Source: an uncultured Lachnospiraceae bacterium
Lineage (GTDB): Bacteria; Bacillota; Clostridia; Lachnospirales; Lachnospiraceae
Assembly (NCBI GenBank): GCA_902775485.1
Contig: CACYMJ010000006.1
Span: 1 to 64,000 of the forward strand
DNA length: 64,000 nt
Direction of reading: 5' to 3'
Part shown: piece after piece, positions 19,077-29,778 of the stretch
Numbering within the stretch: the stretch's first letter is position 1
Layout: every line of letters begins with the position of its first letter
The notes under the pieces: model-generated
Seen by the model: only the letters and a program-made list of their open reading frames with translations
Databases searched by the model: none
What the model was told of the DNA's origin: nothing
Position numbers and translations under genes: made by a program

Positions 19077-19118
19077 CTTAAGCAGTTACGATCCAAATAC
19101 AGACAGTTATTCTCATAA

Positions 19119-21041
<1,923 letters not shown>

Positions 21042-21050
21042 TAAAGAAAA

Positions 21051-22232
21051 ATGGCAGAGAGTAAAAGAGATTACTATGAGGTCCTCGGCGTCGACAAGAA
21101 TGCCGATGACAGCGCGATAAAAAGTGCATATCGTAAGCTCGCCAAGAAATACCATCCGGATATGAATCCCGGCGATAAGAACGCGGAGGCCAAGTTTAAA
21201 GAGGCCTCCGAGGCTTATGCCGTGCTTTCCGATCCCGATAAGAGACGCCAGTACGATCAGTACGGACATGCCGCATTTGAACAGGGCGGTCCGGGAGGAT
21301 ACGGCGGATTCGATTTCGGATCGATGGATTTCGGAGACATATTCGGCGATATATTCGGAGATCTGTTCGGCGGCGGAAGGTCGCGCGGAGGCAGGACAAG
21401 CAACGGACCGATGAAGGGACAGAACCTGCGCGCAAGCGTAAGGATCACTTTCGAGGAAGCGGTCTTCGGATGCGAGAAGGAGATAGAGCCCCTTCAGAAG
21501 GATGAGTGTAAGACCTGCCACGGTACGGGTGCAAAACCGGGGTCAAGCCCTGTAACATGCAGCAAGTGCGGAGGAAGAGGACAGGTAGTGTTCACTTCAC
21601 AGTCGCTGTTCGGAACGGTCCGTAACGTACAGACGTGTCCGGATTGTAACGGTTCGGGTAAGATCATAAAAGATAAGTGTCCCGACTGCCACGGTATGGG
21701 ATATATCTCAAGCCGTAAAAAGCTTGCGGTTTCCATTCCGGCAGGTATAGACAGCGGGCAGGCCGTACGTCTTCGTGATAAGGGAGAACCGGGAGTTAAC
21801 GGAGGTCCGAGAGGAGATCTACTTGTAGAGGTAGTAGTGGCTCCGCATCCTATTTTCCAGAGACAGGATATGGATATATTCTCAACAGCGCCGGTATCAT
21901 TTGCAGTAGCCGCACTGGGCGGAGATATTCTGATAGATACGGTTGACGGAAAGGTTGCGTACACCGTCAAGCCCGGCACACAGACCGATACAAAGGTAAG
22001 ACTGAAGGGCAAGGGTGTGCCTTCGCTCAGATCGGCAAATGTCAGGGGCGATCATTACGTTACGCTTGTGGTACAAACTCCTGCAAAGCTGTCTAATGAT
22101 GCAAAGCGGCTGATAAGGGAATTCGATGCGGCGACTGACGATTCGCTGACTGCTGTTGAGCGGTATAAAGCGTCAAAAGCAGGCGGAGATGCCGAAAAGA
22201 GTGATAAGAAGCGCCACGGCTTCAAAAAATAA
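21051..22232 (+). CDS. dnaJ: Chaperone protein DnaJ
   Basis: The 393-residue Hsp40 has a J domain with HPD at 35-37, a Gly/Phe-rich linker ([18 protein letters not shown]), four zinc-finger repeats ([32 protein letters not shown]) and the C-terminal substrate domains. It stimulates the DnaK ATPase and delivers clients. It starts 9 bases after dnaK and is followed by the operon terminator. Confidence 0.98.
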   Translation: MAESKRDYYEVLGVDKNADDSAIKSAYRKLAKKYHPDMNPGDKNAEAKFKEASEAYAVLSDPDKRRQYDQYGHAAFEQGGPGGYGGFDFGSMDFGDIFGDIFGDLFGGGRSRGGRTSNGPMKGQNLRASVRITFEEAVFGCEKEIEPLQKDECKTCHGTGAKPGSSPVTCSKCGGRGQVVFTSQSLFGTVRNVQTCPDCNGSGKIIKDKCPDCHGMGYISSRKKLAVSIPAGIDSGQAVRLRDKGEPGVNGGPRGDLLVEVVVAPHPIFQRQDMDIFSTAPVSFAVAALGGDILIDTVDGKVAYTVKPGTQTDTKVRLKGKGVPSLRSANVRGDHYVTLVVQTPAKLSNDAKRLIREFDAATDDSLTAVERYKASKAGGDAEKSDKKRHGFKK

Positions 22233-22251
22233 GACGGTAAATATATAAAAC

Positions 22252-22296
22252 AAAGGGTCCGGATACATTTGAACGATATCCGGGCCCTTTATTTTT
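22252..22296 (+). terminator. Terminator of the hrcA-grpE-dnaK-dnaJ operon
   Basis: AAAGGGTCCGGATA (22252-22265) pairs with TATCCGGGCCCTTT (22277-22290) apart from one T-G wobble, followed by ATTTTTC. Confidence 0.9.
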
Positions 22297-22324
22297 CAGG
22301 CGTTTCGCTCCTTTGCCCCTCCCC

Positions 22325-22353
22325 TTGAATTGTGGATATAAATAACGTATAAT
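22325..22353 (+). promoter_or_regulatory. SigA promoter of the DUF3048 lipoprotein gene
   Basis: TTGAAT (22325-22330) and a perfect TATAAT (22348-22353) are separated by 17 bases. Confidence 0.7.
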
Positions 22354-22410
22354 GTCTTGTGTTTACGCAACATATCAGGTATGGACATTGTCCCGAAGGG
22401 GATTATGAAT

Positions 22411-23550
22411 ATGAGAAAAAATAAGATAGCAACCGTGGCGGCAACACTTGTATGTGCGCTCGTCCTGTCATCCTGTTCGGGATGTTCAAAAGAGCCGGAA
22501 CCCGCAAGTGTAGCTCCTGCACAGGATAATATCACAGAGCCGGAGAGTGATCCCAAGGACGGCAGCGATAAAGAGGAGACCGTACAGGAGGAAGATCCGA
22601 ACGCACTTCCTGAAGGACAGATGAGAAGTTTTCTGTCAGGTCTTCCGGTTGATGAGAAGATCGGAAACCGTCGTCCTGTGGCGATAATGCTCAACAACCT
22701 CAAGCCCGCACAGCCGATGAGCGGCGTGTCATATGCGGACGTCGTATATGAGTATGTGGTTGAGGGAGCGATCACGAGACTGATGGGAGTGTTCGAGAAT
22801 TACGACAGTCTCGAGAAGATCGGATCGGTCAGGAGCTGCCGTGAATATTTTGTATATACGGCTCTCGAATTTGATGCAATATACTGCCACTTCGGACAGG
22901 CATCCTATGCGGTCGAGCTTCTCGATCAGGATTATGTCGATAATATCAACGGCCTTGGACCCGCAGGCGATGTTACATATTACAGGACCACGGACCGCCA
23001 GGCACCGCACAATGTGTATACGAGCAAAAAGGGTATAGATGCCGGCATAGACATGCTCGGATACCGCAGGGATCATTACGACGGTTATAAAGGGAAGTTC
23101 AAATTCTGCGATCTGGACAAAGAGGTCACGAACGAAGGCGGATACAGCGCTAAGCATATAGAACCCAAATACAAGATCAACAAACCGTGGTTCGATTATA
23201 ACGAGAAGACGGGCAAGTACGACAGGTTCCAGTATGACGGACCGCAGATCGACGATCTTAACGGCGAGCAGCTTTCATATGACAATGTCATACTCCAGTA
23301 TAATTTCTGGGTACAGCTCGATGACAAGGATTATCTGGCATTTGACTGTCATCAGGGAGGAGCGATCCAGTACTGTACAAAGGGAAAATGCGTTCCCGGA
23401 ACATGGAAGCGTGAGATCAATGAAGAGAATTACAATCTTTCCGCCATACGGTACTACGATATGGATGGCAACGAGCTGGAGATCAACAACGGTAAGACGT
23501 TCGTATGCGTCATCCAGAACGACTTAGTTGACGAAGTAGTGATTGAATGA
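22411..23550 (+). CDS. DUF3048 (YerB-like) lipoprotein
   Basis: The start is ATG 22411, nine bases after AAGGGG; in-frame ATGs upstream are poorly spaced or precede the signal. The N-terminus MRKNKIATVAATLVCALVLS runs into the lipobox LSSC, so the protein is likely lipid-anchored outside the membrane. An acidic linker (EPESDPKDGSDKEE) leads to the DUF3048 domain, with RRPVAIMLNNLKPAQPMSG, VEGAITRLMGVFE and IGSVRSCREYFV. B. subtilis YerB is the best-known relative, and the function of the family is unclear. It is flanked by its own promoter and terminator. Confidence 0.9.
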   Translation: MRKNKIATVAATLVCALVLSSCSGCSKEPEPASVAPAQDNITEPESDPKDGSDKEETVQEEDPNALPEGQMRSFLSGLPVDEKIGNRRPVAIMLNNLKPAQPMSGVSYADVVYEYVVEGAITRLMGVFENYDSLEKIGSVRSCREYFVYTALEFDAIYCHFGQASYAVELLDQDYVDNINGLGPAGDVTYYRTTDRQAPHNVYTSKKGIDAGIDMLGYRRDHYDGYKGKFKFCDLDKEVTNEGGYSAKHIEPKYKINKPWFDYNEKTGKYDRFQYDGPQIDDLNGEQLSYDNVILQYNFWVQLDDKDYLAFDCHQGGAIQYCTKGKCVPGTWKREINEENYNLSAIRYYDMDGNELEINNGKTFVCVIQNDLVDEVVIE

Positions 23551-23554
23551 TATT

Positions 23555-23590
23555 CAGGACCTTTGATCTTACCAAAGGTCCTGTTTTATA
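23555..23590 (+). terminator. Terminator after the DUF3048 gene
   Basis: CAGGACCTTTG (23555-23565) pairs perfectly with CAAAGGTCCTG (23573-23583), followed by TTTTATAT. Confidence 0.88.
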
Positions 23591-23617
23591 TACCGCATCA
23601 TCAATGCAGGGAGAGAA

Positions 23618-24571
23618 ATGAAATACATACGATATACCATTGAAACAACAACAGTTGCGGAAGATCTGATCATCAGCATGCTTGACGATCTCGGAGTATG
23701 GGGAGCCCAGATAGAGGATGGGATACCTCTTACGGAGGATGAACTTCGGGGCATGTTTGTGGATATCATGCCGCAGCAGAAGGAAGATGACGGCAGTGCA
23801 CTTGTCTCGTTTTACCTTGAGGCCGGCAGCGATCATGAGCAGCTGCTTTCGGATATCAGGGCCGAACTTGAAGACATGAAGACTTACCTGAATGTCGGAA
23901 GCTGTACGATAACAAAGTCGGAAACAGAGGATGAGGATTATCTTAATAACTGGAAAAAGTATTTTCATCAGTTCTATGTTGACGATATTTTATTCATTCC
24001 ATCCTGGGAGGATACAAGGGAAGGCGAGGATGCAAAGCTTGTGATCCACATAGATCCCGGAACGGCATTCGGGACTGGAATGCATGAGACAACGCAGCTG
24101 TGTATCCGTGCACTCAGAAAATATGTAACACCCGATTGCAGGGTTCTTGATGTCGGAACAGGCAGCGGTGTTCTGTCGATACTTGCATATAAGTTCGGTG
24201 CCGGAGAGATCACGGGAACTGACCTTGATATATGCGCAGAGACCGCGGTAGCCGACAACATGGCGGCAAACGGTCTGGCCGATGCCGGATTCAGACTGAT
24301 CATCGGAAACCTCATAGATGACGAATCGGTCCGGCAGCAGGTAGGGGACGGTTATGACATAGTGGTCGCGAATATCCTTGCCGAAGTTCTGATACCTCTG
24401 ATGCCGGAGGGGATCAAGTGCTTAAAGCCCGGCGGGATATATATCATGTCGGGGATCATAGACGATAAGGAAGATGCCGTTGTAAACGCATGCCGCAGCA
24501 ACGGCCTTGAAGTTATTGAAGTAAACAGACAGGGTGAATGGGTCGGAGTTACGGCCAGGAAAAGATCGTGA
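23618..24571 (+). CDS. prmA: Ribosomal protein L11 methyltransferase
   Basis: The 317-residue enzyme trimethylates L11 using SAM. It has the PrmA N-terminal domain, then the conserved PGTAFGTGMHETTQL and SAM-binding LDVGTGSGVLSI (from about residue 177), followed by VANILAEVL in place of the usual NILA motif. The start follows GGGAGAG. It is six bases before rsmE, the usual pairing in Firmicutes. Confidence 0.97.
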   Translation: MKYIRYTIETTTVAEDLIISMLDDLGVWGAQIEDGIPLTEDELRGMFVDIMPQQKEDDGSALVSFYLEAGSDHEQLLSDIRAELEDMKTYLNVGSCTITKSETEDEDYLNNWKKYFHQFYVDDILFIPSWEDTREGEDAKLVIHIDPGTAFGTGMHETTQLCIRALRKYVTPDCRVLDVGTGSGVLSILAYKFGAGEITGTDLDICAETAVADNMAANGLADAGFRLIIGNLIDDESVRQQVGDGYDIVVANILAEVLIPLMPEGIKCLKPGGIYIMSGIIDDKEDAVVNACRSNGLEVIEVNRQGEWVGVTARKRS

Positions 24572-24577
24572 CAGGCC

Positions 24578-25336
24578 ATGTACAGATTTTTCGTTGACAG
24601 GGATCAGATAGATACCGAGGGAAAAAGAGTATATATCACCGGCGAAGACAGGAATCATATTAAAAATGTCCTGAGGATGAAAACCGGTGAGGAAGCGGCC
24701 GTTATGGTGCCCGGAGATGATAATGAATATCGCTGCGCCGTAAGTGCATATACAGATGATGCCGTTTGGCTTGAACTGCTGTTTGTTAAGGAGTGCGATG
24801 TCGAACTGCCCTGTAAGGTTGTGATCTGCCAGGGACTTCCCAAAGCGGACAAGATGGAGACGGTCATAACCAAATCGGTTGAACTCGGAGCTTCCGAAAT
24901 AATCCCCGTTGCCACATCACGTGCCGTTGTAAAGCTTGACGGCGCAAGGGAAGATAAAAAGATAACAAGGTGGAATGCGATCTCGGAAGCTGCTGCCAAG
25001 CAGTCAAAGAGGGCAGTCATTCCCGAAGTCCTCCCCGTTATGTCGATGTCTGAAGCCATCGACAGATGCAGGGATTTTGATGTAAAACTGATACCGTATG
25101 AGCTTTCGGACCATGATGCAATGGACGATACGAGGAAGGCGGTAGAGCGTATAAAAGCAGGCTCAAATGTGGCTGTTTTTATCGGGCCCGAGGGCGGATT
25201 TTCCGAGGAAGAGGTCAGGGAGGCGATAGAGGCCGGATTTGTCCCGATCACGCTCGGGCACAGGATTCTGCGTACTGAAACCGCGGCAATGGTAGTGCTG
25301 TCGTGGATCATATATAACACCGAAGGAAAAAGATGA
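24578..25336 (+). CDS. rsmE: 16S rRNA (uracil(1498)-N(3))-methyltransferase
   Basis: The 252-residue SPOUT methyltransferase modifies U1498 of 16S rRNA. It has a PUA-like N-terminal domain (GEDRNHIKNVLRMKTGEE), CQGLPKADKMETVITKSVELG, and the C-terminal trefoil-knot motifs IGPEGGFSEEEV and LGHRILRTETA. Its stop overlaps the next start by four bases. Confidence 0.97.
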   Translation: MYRFFVDRDQIDTEGKRVYITGEDRNHIKNVLRMKTGEEAAVMVPGDDNEYRCAVSAYTDDAVWLELLFVKECDVELPCKVVICQGLPKADKMETVITKSVELGASEIIPVATSRAVVKLDGAREDKKITRWNAISEAAAKQSKRAVIPEVLPVMSMSEAIDRCRDFDVKLIPYELSDHDAMDDTRKAVERIKAGSNVAVFIGPEGGFSEEEVREAIEAGFVPITLGHRILRTETAAMVVLSWIIYNTEGKR

Positions 25337-26511
25337 GAGCATATCTTGATAACAGCGCGACGACGCGCACGTTTGATGAAGTAACGGAATATATGTCGCA
25401 TGTGATGAAGGATGTGTTCGGAAATCCCTCGAGCATGCATATGTGCGGAGTAAATGCCGAACGCGAGATAAGGACGGCAAAAGAGGCATTATCGCGCATT
25501 TTTAAAGCCCGTGAAAAGGAGATCGTCTTCACTTCGGGCGGTACGGAATCGGATAATCTTGCACTTATCGGCTGTGCAAATGCATACAGACGTGACGGAA
25601 TGCACCTCATAACCACAAAGGTCGAACACCCGGCGGTCCTCGAGACCATGAAACATCTTGAAGAATCCGGTTTTACAGTCACGTATCTTGATGTTGCAAA
25701 GGACGGAAGGGTCGATCCGAAGACGCTGGAGGCGGCGCTTACGGAAGATACGATACTTGTATCGATAATGCATGTAAATAATGAGATCGGCGCGGTAAAT
25801 AATGTGGAGATGCTGGCACAGACGGTCAAATCGTATAAACCGTCGATCCTGTTTCATACGGATGCCGTGCAGTCGTTCGGAAAGTATAATATATATCCGG
25901 AAAGATCGAAGATAGATCTTGTTTCGGTCAGCGCCCATAAGATCCACGGACCGAAGGGCGTGGGTGCGCTGTATGTCAACGAAAAGGTTAAGATAAAACC
26001 GGTAATATTCGGAGGCGGGCAGCAGAAAGGCCTGCGGTCGGGTACGGAAAATGTTCCGGGTATCGCGGGACTCGGACTTGCTGCCGGCATCATATACAAG
26101 GACCTTGAGGCAAAGACAGTCAGGCTTTATGAACTGAAGGAATACTTTGTAAATGCTCTTTGCGGTATGGAAGGTGTATTTGTAAACGGCATACCCGAAG
26201 CTGATGACCGTTCCGCGGCAATAAGGATGAGCGCTCCGCATATAGTAAGCGCCTCGTTTACCGGAGTACGTGCCGAGGTTCTGCTGCATGCGCTTGAAGA
26301 AAAAGAGATATATGTATCCTCGGGAAGTGCATGCGCCACGAACAAGCCTTCAATAAGCGCAACTCTTTCGGCTATAGGTCTTGACAGGAACCTCCTGGAC
26401 AGTACGCTCCGATTTTCTTTCTCAGTCGAAACGACAAAGGAAGAACTGGAGTATACTCTTTCGGTAATTGATGATATACTTCCGATGCTCCGAAAATATA
26501 CGAGAGGCTGA
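25333..26511 (+). CDS. Cysteine desulfurase (NifS/IscS family)
   Basis: The 392-residue PLP enzyme takes sulfur from cysteine as a protein persulfide. It begins with AYLDNSATTRTFDEV, carries the PLP lysine in SAHKIHGPKG (Lys203) and the persulfide-forming cysteine in SSGSACATN (Cys334). It overlaps rsmE by four bases and lies 12 bases before thiI. The pairing suggests that its main job is to supply sulfur to ThiI for 4-thiouridine in tRNA and perhaps thiamine thiazole, rather than Fe-S assembly; no iscU is adjacent. Confidence 0.95.
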   Translation: MRAYLDNSATTRTFDEVTEYMSHVMKDVFGNPSSMHMCGVNAEREIRTAKEALSRIFKAREKEIVFTSGGTESDNLALIGCANAYRRDGMHLITTKVEHPAVLETMKHLEESGFTVTYLDVAKDGRVDPKTLEAALTEDTILVSIMHVNNEIGAVNNVEMLAQTVKSYKPSILFHTDAVQSFGKYNIYPERSKIDLVSVSAHKIHGPKGVGALYVNEKVKIKPVIFGGGQQKGLRSGTENVPGIAGLGLAAGIIYKDLEAKTVRLYELKEYFVNALCGMEGVFVNGIPEADDRSAAIRMSAPHIVSASFTGVRAEVLLHALEEKEIYVSSGSACATNKPSISATLSAIGLDRNLLDSTLRFSFSVETTKEELEYTLSVIDDILPMLRKYTRG

Positions 26512-26523
26512 AACGGTGAAGAA

Positions 26524-27705
26524 ATGAAATATTCGACTTATCTTATAAAATATGCCGAGATCGCGATAAAGGGCAAGAACCGCTATGTGTTCGAAGATGC
26601 CCTGATGCATCGTATGAGGCTTGCCCTTAAATATGTGGACGGAGAATTTGCTGTGTCAAAGACCCAGGGCAGGATGTACGTTGACTGCAGGAGTGAGCAT
26701 GATACCGAAGAGGTCATTCGCGCACTCGGCAGGGTATTTGGCATCAACTGGATATGCCCTGTTGTAAGGGTTGAAAAATCGGATCTTGAAACACTCAAGC
26801 AGGACGTGGTCCGGTACATCGGAGAGGAATACCCCGAGGGAGAGGGCACGTTCAAGGTGTTTGCAAGGCGTGCCGACAAATCATTCCCGGTAAGATCGAC
26901 AGAGCTTAACTGCCTGCTCGGAGATGCCGTTCTTGACGCATATCCCGGGATGAAGGTTGATGTTCACAAGCCTCAGATAGAGTTAAACGTTGAGGTTCGT
27001 GAGGATATCTGCATTTATTCGAAACAGATCGCAGGCCCCGGCGGAATGCCGATCGGGACGAACGGCAAGGCGATGCTGCTGTTGTCCGGCGGGATAGATT
27101 CGCCTGTTGCGGGCTATATGATCGCAAAGCGCGGAGTCAAGATCGACGCCGTATATTTTCACGCGCCCCCGTATACGAGTGAAAGGGCAAAACAGAAGGT
27201 TATCGATCTTGCAAAACAGGTGGCATCATATACAGGTACCATCTGCCTTCATGTGATCAACTTTACGGACATTCAGCTTGCGATATACGAAAAATGTCCG
27301 CATGATGAACTTACAATAATCATGCGAAGATATATGATGAGGATCGCGGAGCATATAGCGAAGGAGAATGAAGCCCTGGCGCTGATAACAGGTGAGAGCA
27401 TCGGTCAGGTTGCCAGCCAGACAGTTCAGTCGCTGTCTGTTACAAATGAGGTATGCACACTTCCCGTGTTCCGTCCCCTTATAGGTTTTGACAAGCAGGA
27501 GATCATAGAGATATCAGAGAAGATCGGAACTTTTGAGACATCCATTCTTCCGTATGAGGACTGCTGTACGATATTTGTTGCCAAGCATCCGGTAACAAAA
27601 CCCAATCTTAATGTGATCAAAAGATCCGAGGAAAAACTTGCAGACTGCATTGACGAACTTGTCGCAAAGGCAATTGAAACCGACGAAGTAATCAATGTCA
27701 TATAG
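26524..27705 (+). CDS. thiI: tRNA 4-thiouridine synthase ThiI (no rhodanese domain)
   Basis: The 393-residue protein has a ferredoxin-like/THUMP N-terminal part (YAEIAIKGKNR, FKVFARRADKSFPV) and a PP-loop adenylation site SGGIDS (188-193) within LLLSGGIDSPVAGYMIAKRG. It adenylates U8 of tRNA and exchanges it for sulfur. It ends after the PP-loop domain and lacks the rhodanese domain of E. coli ThiI, as in most Gram-positives. Sulfur must then come directly from a desulfurase such as the one encoded 12 bases upstream. Confidence 0.96.
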   Translation: MKYSTYLIKYAEIAIKGKNRYVFEDALMHRMRLALKYVDGEFAVSKTQGRMYVDCRSEHDTEEVIRALGRVFGINWICPVVRVEKSDLETLKQDVVRYIGEEYPEGEGTFKVFARRADKSFPVRSTELNCLLGDAVLDAYPGMKVDVHKPQIELNVEVREDICIYSKQIAGPGGMPIGTNGKAMLLLSGGIDSPVAGYMIAKRGVKIDAVYFHAPPYTSERAKQKVIDLAKQVASYTGTICLHVINFTDIQLAIYEKCPHDELTIIMRRYMMRIAEHIAKENEALALITGESIGQVASQTVQSLSVTNEVCTLPVFRPLIGFDKQEIIEISEKIGTFETSILPYEDCCTIFVAKHPVTKPNLNVIKRSEEKLADCIDELVAKAIETDEVINVI

Positions 27706-27716
27706 GTATATACCAG

Positions 27717-29378
27717 ATGTTTGATCCCGCAGATTCCAAAAGAATATCACCGGCTCTTCTGTTTACGCTGTGCGCGATAGCGGGCGCACTGTGTTTTGTC
27801 GGCATATATTCGTTCAGGGTTCTTGATTTTACAAACACAGGATGGTTGTTCAACAATGACCATGACCTTCGGCAGCATTATCTGGGGTGGTGCGCGTTCA
27901 GACGTGATCCCTGGACATTTCCCATCGGACTGATAGAATCGCTTTCCTACCCCGACAGCATGTCTGTCATATACACGGACTCGATACCGCTTTTTGCGGT
28001 GATCTTTAAACTGTTCGCACCGTATCTTCCGGTTGATTTCCAGTATTTCGGACTGTTTGGTATTATCTGTTTCATGCTGATGGGAGGGATCTCGGGAATC
28101 CTTCTTCGCAGGTTCATCGCCGATGACATACAGTGCATGATAGGATCCGTGTTCTACGTGATCAGTTCGGGAGTCATTCACAGGATGTATTATCATACGG
28201 CTCTTGCGGCACAGTGGATCGTCGTCCTCGCTCTGGCGGTGTGGGTATATGACGGAGTTATCTCATCGAACGTAAGGAAGGTCGTATACTGGGGGCTGAT
28301 CTCCTTTTTGTGTGTAGTGATACACTCGTATTTTCTGCCGATGACGGGAATGATCCTTGCGGCGCTTATGATCACGCAGTTTTTTAACGGAAAAAAGGTG
28401 CTTCTTCCGCTGGCGGAATTTGCATCGTTTTGTGCGGTTGGTCTTATAAGTCTGTATGTGCTTGGCGCGTTCTACGGCGGGACGAGTCCGTCAGGTCCGG
28501 GACTCGGAACATTTGTCAGCAATCTCAATACATTCATCAATCCGTGGGAGATCGGACAGCTCCTGCCGCGGCTGCCTCTTTTATATGATTTCCAATATGA
28601 GGGAATGGCATATCTTGGAGCCGGAATACTGCTATTGTACGCTATCGTAGCGGCCGGACTCGTTATCAGGCGCGCACGGGGCATTCCCGAGGAGGCATTC
28701 CATACCCGTAAGGTCTACGGAAGAGTATCGGCGGCTCTTGTACTTGTATCATTTTTTGCTGCCGTGCTCCCGACGATCTCATATAATGACATCAAGATAA
28801 AAATGATCCCCTACCCACGCATGGTGGAGAAGGTCCTGTCGGTTTTCAGATCGAACGGGCGGCTCATATGGCCTGCAATGTATATACTCATAACGGCAGC
28901 CATCGCATTTACGGCATATACTTTCAGGCACTATCGTCAGATAGCGATAATAACGCTTGCCGCGGCACTGGTGATCCAGATATGTGATATGTCCCGGGCA
29001 TTCGCGCTTCGATACGAGCTGTATACAACCGATTTTACCCTGAACCTGTTCTGGGACGAACCTGAGATATCGTCTTTTATCGACGGAAAGAGCGAGTTCA
29101 TATTCCTGTATCCGGAAAACGATATCACCATGTCGAGTGCGTATTACGGATATCTGCACGGAATGAGACAGAATAATTTTTATTTTGCCAGGGATATAGA
29201 TGAGAAGGTCCTCAGACAGATCGATCATTATTATTCGGAACTGATGGGAGGCAATGTAAGAGAAACGGCGGTTTATGTGATAAAAGAGGAAGATTATGAG
29301 ATCAACAGGCAGTTTTACGACAGGCTTCCTGTCGATATCATGGAGTGTTTCGGACATGTGCTCTTAAAGGCCAGGTGA
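27717..29378 (+). CDS. Polytopic membrane protein, DUF6311 / GT-C-like
   Basis: The 553-residue protein has roughly ten membrane segments and the signature NNDHDLRQHYLGWCAFRRDP followed by YPDSMSVIYTDSIPLFAV, which I recognise from DUF6311 membrane proteins. The acidic ND.D motif in the first outer loop and the topology recall GT-C glycosyltransferases that use polyprenyl-phosphate sugars, but no activity is established. The last 110 residues form a soluble domain. It lies 12 bases after thiI and may share its transcript. Confidence 0.75.
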   Translation: MFDPADSKRISPALLFTLCAIAGALCFVGIYSFRVLDFTNTGWLFNNDHDLRQHYLGWCAFRRDPWTFPIGLIESLSYPDSMSVIYTDSIPLFAVIFKLFAPYLPVDFQYFGLFGIICFMLMGGISGILLRRFIADDIQCMIGSVFYVISSGVIHRMYYHTALAAQWIVVLALAVWVYDGVISSNVRKVVYWGLISFLCVVIHSYFLPMTGMILAALMITQFFNGKKVLLPLAEFASFCAVGLISLYVLGAFYGGTSPSGPGLGTFVSNLNTFINPWEIGQLLPRLPLLYDFQYEGMAYLGAGILLLYAIVAAGLVIRRARGIPEEAFHTRKVYGRVSAALVLVSFFAAVLPTISYNDIKIKMIPYPRMVEKVLSVFRSNGRLIWPAMYILITAAIAFTAYTFRHYRQIAIITLAAALVIQICDMSRAFALRYELYTTDFTLNLFWDEPEISSFIDGKSEFIFLYPENDITMSSAYYGYLHGMRQNNFYFARDIDEKVLRQIDHYYSELMGGNVRETAVYVIKEEDYEINRQFYDRLPVDIMECFGHVLLKAR

Positions 29379-29383
29379 CGGGC

Positions 29384-29414
29384 AAAAAAAATCGCCTGAC
29401 TGCTGTCAGGCGAT
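29384..29414 (-). terminator. Terminator of the HPr-like gene (minus strand)
   Basis: ATCGCCTGAC (29391-29400) pairs perfectly with GTCAGGCGAT (29405-29414). On the minus strand the hairpin is followed by a run of T (plus-strand AAAAAAA at 29384-29390). Confidence 0.9.
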
Positions 29415-29430
29415 GTAAAGCTTGAATATA

Positions 29431-29661
29431 TCAGATGATGTACTGTGAAAGTACTGCCATAACGTCATCGGCATTTCCGTCCGTATGGATGTTGAGGTCG
29501 ATGGGCTTTGAAAGATCAAGACTGAAAATACCCATGATGGACTTTGCATCGATAACGTATCTTCCTGATACAAGGTCGAAATCGTAATCAAACTTGGTAA
29601 CGTCATTTACGAAAGACTTAACCTTATCGATCGAGTTTAAAGAAATCTGTACTGTTTTCAT
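29431..29661 (-). CDS. HPr/Crh-like protein without the active-site histidine
   Basis: The 76-residue protein has the HPr fold pattern but no histidine where HPr has GLHARPA; the region reads SLNSIDKVKSFVND. The regulatory serine motif is kept as KSIMGIFSLDL (Ser41), the equivalent of Ser46 of HPr. This matches the Crh logic of Bacillus: no phosphotransfer, but possible HPr-kinase phosphorylation and a role with CcpA in carbon control. The minus-strand start has an excellent GGAGG site and its own promoter and terminator. The call rests on fold-level similarity, and the kinase target role is inferred. Confidence 0.8.
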   Translation of the reverse strand: MKTVQISLNSIDKVKSFVNDVTKFDYDFDLVSGRYVIDAKSIMGIFSLDLSKPIDLNIHTDGNADDVMAVLSQYII

Positions 29662-29715
29662 GAAAAATACCTCCTTTTCATATTACTTTAACCTATTCTC
29701 TTTGTTTACGAGACT

Positions 29716-29744
29716 ATCTTAATTCCGGCAGGAATAAAAGTCAA
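29716..29744 (-). promoter_or_regulatory. SigA promoter of the HPr-like gene
   Basis: On the minus strand TTGACT (plus 29739-29744) and TAAGAT (plus 29716-29721) are separated by 17 bases. Transcription would start about 45 bases before the start codon. Confidence 0.65.
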
Positions 29745-29778
29745 TTCTCAAAAAACACCAAAAATACGGAGTTTCACA

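Noticed and set aside
24655-25440. Long antisense open frame (261 codons) opposite rsmE and the start of the desulfurase gene
   Set aside because: It mirrors the codon bias of a clear rsmE on the other strand, has low-complexity Ser-rich translation, and no ribosome site or known motif.
25489-26289. Antisense open frame (266 codons) opposite the cysteine desulfurase
   Set aside because: The sense strand encodes a complete PLP enzyme with catalytic residues; the antisense translation resembles no protein family and has no start signals.
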